64,000 nucleotides of DNA. It comes from UBA1847 sp942492205. Lineage in GTDB: Bacteria; Pseudomonadota; Gammaproteobacteria; Steroidobacterales; Woeseiaceae. The notes under the pieces are model-generated. The model was not told where the DNA came from. It saw nothing but the letters and a program-made list of their open reading frames with translations, and ran no database searches. Both the position numbers and the translations under genes were made by a program. Positions 59,528-64,000 of the stretch are shown here, piece by piece (within the stretch, counting starts at the first letter, position 1; every line of letters starts with the position of its first letter). Where the stretch lies: the NCBI GenBank assembly GCA_942492205.1, contig CALODT010000001.1:1426001-1490000 (forward strand). The letters run 5' to 3'.

Positions 59528-60079
59528 TTACATCATTCCTGTTTGCAGACGCGCCTCGTCCGTCATCATACTTACGTTCCACGGCGGATCGAAGACCAGC
59601 TCAACCGAGACGTCCGATATCGTCGGGATGATGGCAATCTTTTCCCGTGCATCCTCAACCAGTACCTCGCCCATGCCGCAGCCCGGTGCCGTCAGCGTCA
59701 TGTCCACAGCCACGGAACGCTGGCCGTTGCCCAAAGACGTCACGTCGCAGCGATAGACCAGGCCGAGATTGACGATATCGACCGGAATCTCCGGGTCATA
59801 GCAGGTCTTGAGCTGGTCCCAGATGACCGCTTCTATGTCGGCATCAGTTGCGTTGTCCGGTACTTTTGGTGGTGGCACCGGCTCCTTGCCGAGTGCGTCT
59901 GCGTCGGAACCTGAGATGCGAAACAGGTTACCTTCAACATAGACAGTGAAGCTGCCGCCGAGCGCCTGCGTAATGAAGCCGCTTGTCCCCTCGCGCAGCG
60001 TCAGTTGCTCGCCGGCCGGAATGATAATGGCTTTGACGTCGCGCGTCAGCGAGATTGGTTCGTTTGTGTGGCCAAACAT
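59528..60079 (-). CDS. sufT: Fe-S assembly protein SufT
   Basis: A 183-residue protein with the MIP18/DUF59 domain in the second half: DPEIPVDIVNLGLVYRCDV and the cysteine-bearing LTAPGCGMGEVLVEDAR. SufT helps mature Fe-S proteins in bacteria with SUF machinery. The N-terminal half (1-75) is the usual extension of the SufT type. ATG 60079 is chosen over upstream in-frame codons because it begins the family sequence. It is 7 bp after sufU. Confidence 0.93.
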   Translation of the reverse strand: MFGHTNEPISLTRDVKAIIIPAGEQLTLREGTSGFITQALGGSFTVYVEGNLFRISGSDADALGKEPVPPPKVPDNATDADIEAVIWDQLKTCYDPEIPVDIVNLGLVYRCDVTSLGNGQRSVAVDMTLTAPGCGMGEVLVEDAREKIAIIPTISDVSVELVFDPPWNVSMMTDEARLQTGMM

Positions 60080-60086
60080 CCTGTGT

Positions 60087-60581
60087 TTACTCCGTGGTAG
60101 CCGGTTTCGCGTCATCGCGCAGGGCAGCGAGCAGCGCATGCCAGGCGAGGGTCGCGCATTTTACTCGGGACGGGAATTCTCGCACACCCTCGAGCGCGCG
60201 CAGCTTTGCCACCCTTTCCTGGAGTGCCGGCTCGCTCGCCTCATCTGCGGCATTTGTCCGACCGATCAGTCGGTCGGTAACCACATTGAACGCTCTTTCC
60301 GCCGCCTCCACAGGCAGTCCGGTAACGGCGTCTGTCAACAGTGACGCGGATGCTACCGAAATGGCGCAGCCGGTGCCTTCGAAAGCGCTGGCTTCTATCA
60401 ACCCGTCTTCGTTGATACACAGATGCAGCGTAAGTTTGTCACCGCAAAGCGGGTTGATTCCCTGTGCGCTATGGGTGGCGCCTTCAAGGCGTCCAAAGTG
60501 CCGCGGCGCGCGCGCGTGGTCGAGGATAAGCTCTCGATACAAGTCTTCAATGTTGTCCTTTTGTATCGCGTGTACCGTCAT
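60087..60581 (-). CDS. sufU: Iron-sulfur cluster scaffold / sulfur acceptor SufU
   Basis: A 164-residue NifU-N/IscU-fold protein. Three cysteines of the metal/cluster site are visible in NPLCGDKLTLHL, FEGTGCAISVASASLL and RVKCATLAWHAL. In the SUF system it takes sulfur from SufS. The insert between the second and third cysteines (about 25 extra residues) is the SufU type. It overlaps the sufS stop by 4 nt. No sufE gene is found nearby, in line with SufU serving as partner. Confidence 0.95.
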   Translation of the reverse strand: MTVHAIQKDNIEDLYRELILDHARAPRHFGRLEGATHSAQGINPLCGDKLTLHLCINEDGLIEASAFEGTGCAISVASASLLTDAVTGLPVEAAERAFNVVTDRLIGRTNAADEASEPALQERVAKLRALEGVREFPSRVKCATLAWHALLAALRDDAKPATTE

Positions 60582-61819
60582 CCGAAAACCTGTTTTGCTT
60601 TCAGCAGCGCGGCGATCAGGCGATCAACATCATCCGCATTGTTGTAGAACGCCAGCGACGCACGCGAGGTACCCGATATACCGAATCGCGTCATAACCGG
60701 CATTGCGCAGTGGTGGCCGGTGCGAATGGCAATGCCCTGGTGGTCAAGAATGGTGCCGAGATCGTGTGAGTGAATGTCGTCGAGCAGGAACGACTGCACA
60801 CTCGCCTTGTGGCTCGCCGTGCCGATCAGCCGAATACCCTCAACGCTGGCAAGGCGCTCAACCATGTAGTCGTGCAGTTCGCGCTCGTACGCCGCGATGC
60901 GCGGCATGCCGATGGCCTGCAAGTAGTCGATTGCAGCGCCCAGGCCAACGACGCCGGCAATGTTTGGCGTTCCGGCCTCAAACTTGTACGGCAAGTCGTT
61001 GTAGATGGTGGACTCGAAGCTCACTTCGAGAATCATATCGCCGCCACCCTGATACGGTGGCATGGCATCGAGCAAGGCCTCGCGGCCATAAAGCACGCCG
61101 GTCCCGGTAGGGCCGAACATCTTGTGGCCGGAAAAGGCGTAGAAGTCGCAGCCGAGATCCTGTACGTCCACGGTCATATGCGGCACGCCCTGGGCACCGT
61201 CGACAAGAACGGGGATGTCGAATTGTTTTGCGCGGGCAATGATCTGTTTGACTGGATTAATGGTGCCCAGCGCATTCGATACATGGCCGATGGCGAGAAT
61301 TGCGACGTCCTCGGACAGTAACGACCACAAGGCATCCAGGTCGAGCTGCCCGGCGTCATCAATGGGTGCAACGACAAGCTCCGCGCCGGTCTGTTCACAA
61401 ACCAGTTGCCACGGCACGATATTCGCGTGGTGTTCGAGGTAGGTGATCAGGATCTTGTCACCGGGTCCAACACGAGGACGACAGAAACTCTGCGCAACCA
61501 GGTTGATTGACTCCGTGGTGCCCTTCGTCAGCACGATCTCGGTGCGGCTCGCAGCATTGATGAACGCACCGACCTTGTCGCGAGCGCCCTCGTAGAGTTC
61601 GGTTGCCCGGTGGCTCAGTGTATGCACACCGCGATGCACGTTCGCGTGGTCCTCTCGTTGGTACCGGGCGACAGCCTCGATAACGCTGGCGGGCTGTTGG
61701 GCCGACGCCGCGCTGTCCAGGAATACCAGCGGCTGGCCGTTAATCGACTGCTCCAGGATCGGGAAGTCGCTGCGCCAATCCGTCCCTGCGTCAGCTGAAT
61801 GCAAATGCGCGTGTGTCAT
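60578..61819 (-). CDS. sufS: Cysteine desulfurase SufS
   Basis: A 413-residue PLP enzyme that frees sulfur from cysteine as a persulfide. Seen: the PLP lysine in FSGHKMFGPTGTGVLYG, LTKGTTESINLVAQSF, GAQGVPHM and the active cysteine in IRTGHHCAMPVM, the group II desulfurase form. Overlaps sufD and sufU by 4 nt each. Confidence 0.97.
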   Translation of the reverse strand: MTHAHLHSADAGTDWRSDFPILEQSINGQPLVFLDSAASAQQPASVIEAVARYQREDHANVHRGVHTLSHRATELYEGARDKVGAFINAASRTEIVLTKGTTESINLVAQSFCRPRVGPGDKILITYLEHHANIVPWQLVCEQTGAELVVAPIDDAGQLDLDALWSLLSEDVAILAIGHVSNALGTINPVKQIIARAKQFDIPVLVDGAQGVPHMTVDVQDLGCDFYAFSGHKMFGPTGTGVLYGREALLDAMPPYQGGGDMILEVSFESTIYNDLPYKFEAGTPNIAGVVGLGAAIDYLQAIGMPRIAAYERELHDYMVERLASVEGIRLIGTASHKASVQSFLLDDIHSHDLGTILDHQGIAIRTGHHCAMPVMTRFGISGTSRASLAFYNNADDVDRLIAALLKAKQVFG

Positions 61820-63111
61820 GCCAGGGTGTCCCTGATGTCATCGTCTTCAATAAGCCGGGCAAGTCTCGCTTCCACGATGTCCGTAATGCCCTGCATGGCC
61901 GACTGTACCGGTGCGCGTCGTACCAGGTCGGCGGCGAAAGCGTGTGTCAAAATGCGCAGCGCGTGCTGTTCGTCGAGGCCGCGCGAGCGCAAATAGAAGA
62001 GGGCGGTCTTGTCGAGCTGGCCAACGGTCGTCCCGTGAGCGCACTTCACATCCTCTGCGTAAATCTCCAGTTCTGGTTTTGCGTCGATTTCGGCTTTCTC
62101 GGACATGAGCAGGTTGTGGTTCGCCTGTTTCGCATCGGTGCCGTCCGCACCTTTGTGCACGATTGCCTTGCCGTTCCATACGCAGCGGCACTTGCCGTTC
62201 AGGATGCCGCGATACTCCTGCGACGATACTGCCGGGCCAACGCGATGATCGACACGCGTGTGATTGTCGATATGCTGTCCGTCGCCGGCGAGGTACAGGC
62301 CATCAAAGGAAACATCGGCGCCCGGACTACTGAGATCAATATCAATATCGTTGCGAATGAGCCCGCCGCCCAGGTCGTAGCCCGCCATGCGCAGCACCGA
62401 GTCGCGGCCCGGTGTTATGGACGTGCGGCTTGTCTGTACGTGGTGCAGGGCACGATTCTGGATACGGACATGGTTGACCGACGCGTTGTCCCCGATGCGC
62501 ATGGCCAGTACCGAGTTTGCATAGTGGTCGCTGTCGCCGTGTGAACTGTGGTGTTCGATGAACTCTGCCTTGGCACCGGGCGCAACGTCGATTTCGATAT
62601 AGCTCTGCGAGACGGCCGCATCCGAATCCGCACGATCGATAATGAGTAAACCAACAGGCTTGTCGAGCGGACCGGAAACATGAACTCGCAGACCATCCTG
62701 GAGTAGTGCAGCGTTCAGGTCGGCGAGCGGGTGTGACAGTGCAAGAGCCGAGGGTGACTCGCTGATGCGAGAGACAGTGATGCCGGCGCTGCTAGCGCCA
62801 GCCAGCGTCTGCTCATCGATATGACCGTCTGCGATCACCAGCCAGGTCGCTTCCATAGAAGCAGTAATCGCCCCGACGGCATCGGCTTTGGCGGCGCCGG
62901 TCTGGCGGTGACCGCCAGCGCTCAGCCATCGATTGCTAATGTCGACCAGCGGTGTCAGGTCCGTGTACTTCCAATCTTCGTCGCGCAGCGTTGGCAGTCC
63001 GCGCCTGCCCAGTTGCGTGAGCGCTTGCTCGCGAACCGCGGCGAGACCGTTGTCCGGCAGTTGCCGCACGAACCGGCTCAGCTCATCGTAGTTGAGCGAG
63101 GGTCCCTTCAT
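61816..63111 (-). CDS. sufD: Fe-S cluster assembly protein SufD
   Basis: A 431-residue beta-helix scaffold subunit that forms the SufBC2D complex. Seen: the N-terminal GLPTLRDEDWKYTDLTPL, the core with VDHRVGPAVSSQEYRGIL, MSEKAEIDAKPELEIYAEDV and CAHGTTVGQLDKTALFYLRS with the conserved cysteine and histidine near 357-359, and a C-terminal helix. Overlaps sufC and sufS by 4 nt each. Confidence 0.96.
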   Translation of the reverse strand: MKGPSLNYDELSRFVRQLPDNGLAAVREQALTQLGRRGLPTLRDEDWKYTDLTPLVDISNRWLSAGGHRQTGAAKADAVGAITASMEATWLVIADGHIDEQTLAGASSAGITVSRISESPSALALSHPLADLNAALLQDGLRVHVSGPLDKPVGLLIIDRADSDAAVSQSYIEIDVAPGAKAEFIEHHSSHGDSDHYANSVLAMRIGDNASVNHVRIQNRALHHVQTSRTSITPGRDSVLRMAGYDLGGGLIRNDIDIDLSSPGADVSFDGLYLAGDGQHIDNHTRVDHRVGPAVSSQEYRGILNGKCRCVWNGKAIVHKGADGTDAKQANHNLLMSEKAEIDAKPELEIYAEDVKCAHGTTVGQLDKTALFYLRSRGLDEQHALRILTHAFAADLVRRAPVQSAMQGITDIVEARLARLIEDDDIRDTLA

Positions 63112-63860
63112 GCGGTTGCCGCCTCTCGAACCCAGTCGTAACCGCGCTCCTCGAGCTCCAGCGCCAATGACTTGTCGCCCGAGCGAACAATCTGTCCTTG
63201 CGACAGTACATGCACGAAATCCGGCTTGATGTAGTCAAGCAACCGCTGGTAATGCGTGACCAGGATGATGGCGCGCTCCGGGCTTCTGAGCGCGTTCACA
63301 CCCGCAGCGACGGCTTTGAGCGCGTCGATATCGAGGCCGGAGTCCGTTTCGTCGAGAATAGCCAGGCTCGGTTCCAGCATGGCCATCTGCAGGATCTCGT
63401 TACGTTTTTTTTCGCCGCCCGAGAATCCCTCGTTGACGCCGCGATTCAGGAACTTCGGGTCCATACCCAGCATCGCCATTTTTTCGCGCGCAAGTTTCAG
63501 GAATTCAAATGCATCGACCTCGTCGAGGCCCTGGTGCTTGCGTTTGGCGTTGACCGCCGCTTTCAGCAGGTAGGCATTGTTGACGCCGGGGATTTCTACC
63601 GGGTACTGAAAACCCAGAAATATGCCTTCGCGGGCACGTTCCTCGGGCGCCATCTCGAGCAGATCGACGCCCTTGAAGGTAACCGACCCCGCGGTGACCT
63701 CATAGTCATCATGTCCGGCGATAACCTGCGCCAGCGTGCTTTTTCCGGATCCATTCGGGCCCATGATGGCGTGAACTTCACCCTCGTTAACCGACAGTGA
63801 GAGTCCGTGCAAAATTTCGGCGTCGCCTATGCGGCTTTCCAGGTTCTTGATTTCCAGCAT
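63108..63860 (-). CDS. sufC: Fe-S cluster assembly ATPase SufC
   Basis: A 250-residue ABC-type ATPase that drives the SufBCD scaffold. Seen: Walker A GPNGSGKST, Q-loop GFQYPVEIPGV, signature EGFSGGEKKRNEI, Walker B AILDETDSGLDIDAL and the switch histidine in VTHYQRLLDYI. Length and motifs match SufC of other bacteria. It follows sufB by 9 bp. Confidence 0.97.
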   Translation of the reverse strand: MLEIKNLESRIGDAEILHGLSLSVNEGEVHAIMGPNGSGKSTLAQVIAGHDDYEVTAGSVTFKGVDLLEMAPEERAREGIFLGFQYPVEIPGVNNAYLLKAAVNAKRKHQGLDEVDAFEFLKLAREKMAMLGMDPKFLNRGVNEGFSGGEKKRNEILQMAMLEPSLAILDETDSGLDIDALKAVAAGVNALRSPERAIILVTHYQRLLDYIKPDFVHVLSQGQIVRSGDKSLALELEERGYDWVREAATA

Positions 63861-63869
63861 GTCTTTTCC

Positions 63870-64000
63870 TTAGCCAACCGCGCCTTCGAGGCTGACGTTG
63901 AGTAGTGCCTGTGCTTCAACGGCAAATTCCATGGGTAGTTCCTTGAACACTTCCTTGCAGAAACCGTTGACGATCATGTTGACGGCATCTTCTTCAGAGA
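63870..64000 (-). CDS. sufB: Fe-S cluster assembly protein SufB (3' end only)
   Basis: The last 42 codons run from the window edge to TAA at 63870. They read SEEDAVNMIVNGFCKEV-F, then ELPMEFAVEAQALLNVSLEG, the standard SufB C-terminus. The operon promoter and any IscR/SufR-type regulator gene lie outside the window. Confidence 0.95.
   Translation of the reverse strand, partial: SEEDAVNMIVNGFCKEVFKELPMEFAVEAQALLNVSLEGAVG

Noticed and set aside
61813..62544. Rightward open frame of 243 codons inside sufD
   Set aside because: Antisense to sufD; overlaps conserved SufD motifs.

Overview
The window is a GC-rich stretch of a gammaproteobacterial chromosome. The evidence is gene order. From 578 to 13194 it runs queG | nnr-tsaE-amiB-mutL-miaA-hfq-hflX-hflK-hflC-yjeT-purA, the Escherichia coli order, and rnr-rlmB, rpsF-rpsR-rplI, dnaB-alr, radA, the corB/ypjD pair beside ffh, and rpsP-rimM-trmD-rplS also match E. 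coli neighbourhoods. Genus cannot be read from the sequence. An OPT transporter, a TatT-type TRAP transporter, SufT/SufU and a short PutA would fit an environmental, heterotrophic, possibly marine lineage, but that is inference. Almost every base is coding.

Layout. 1-13194: a partial polyphosphate kinase 2 gene, then tRNA/protein-quality genes and wall amidase, ending with purA. 13136-25122: an accessory block between purA and rnr, holding a large secreted multidomain protein, a patatin-like hydrolase, an OPT transporter with a coiled-coil neighbour, a degenerate NERD protein, a DUF2799 lipoprotein with two CRP-type palindromes upstream, NnrU, an Mpo1/DUF962 protein, a lone FetB permease and a membrane-anchored propeller-like protein. 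25169-25774: a tRNA-Leu(CAG) unit read leftward, followed by two about 205-bp tandem units that each repeat the last 25 nt of the tRNA plus a terminator hairpin; this resembles the tyrT-distal tpr/rtT repeats of E. coli and is the least explained structure here. 25815-33830: RNase R, RlmB, ribosomal proteins, DnaB and alanine racemase. 33926-37762: an operon for a CHASE2 Ser/Thr kinase, a PP2C phosphatase and a double-FHA protein. 38049-45885: radA, CorC-type protein, YpjD, a class II cyclic-nucleotide phosphodiesterase, SRP Ffh and the rpsP operon. 46045-49734: TatT-DctP-DctQ-DctM. 49799-59001: SppA, threonine degradation (tdh, kbl), Hsp15, PutA and an L-serine dehydratase gene broken by a frameshift. 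59013-64000: a leftward SUF Fe-S operon (sufB partial, C, D, S, U, T) with sixA at its end.

How parts fit together. Threonine, serine, glycine and proline catabolism is grouped at 51.7-59 kb; the serine dehydratase needs an Fe-S cluster and lies next to the SUF operon, as QueG does at the far end of the window. A cAMP phosphodiesterase-like gene and CRP-type sites hint at cyclic-nucleotide control. Points needing care are the sdaA frameshift, the arginine inside the MiaA P-loop, and several non-ATG starts, which were placed from Shine-Dalgarno sites and family N-termini.
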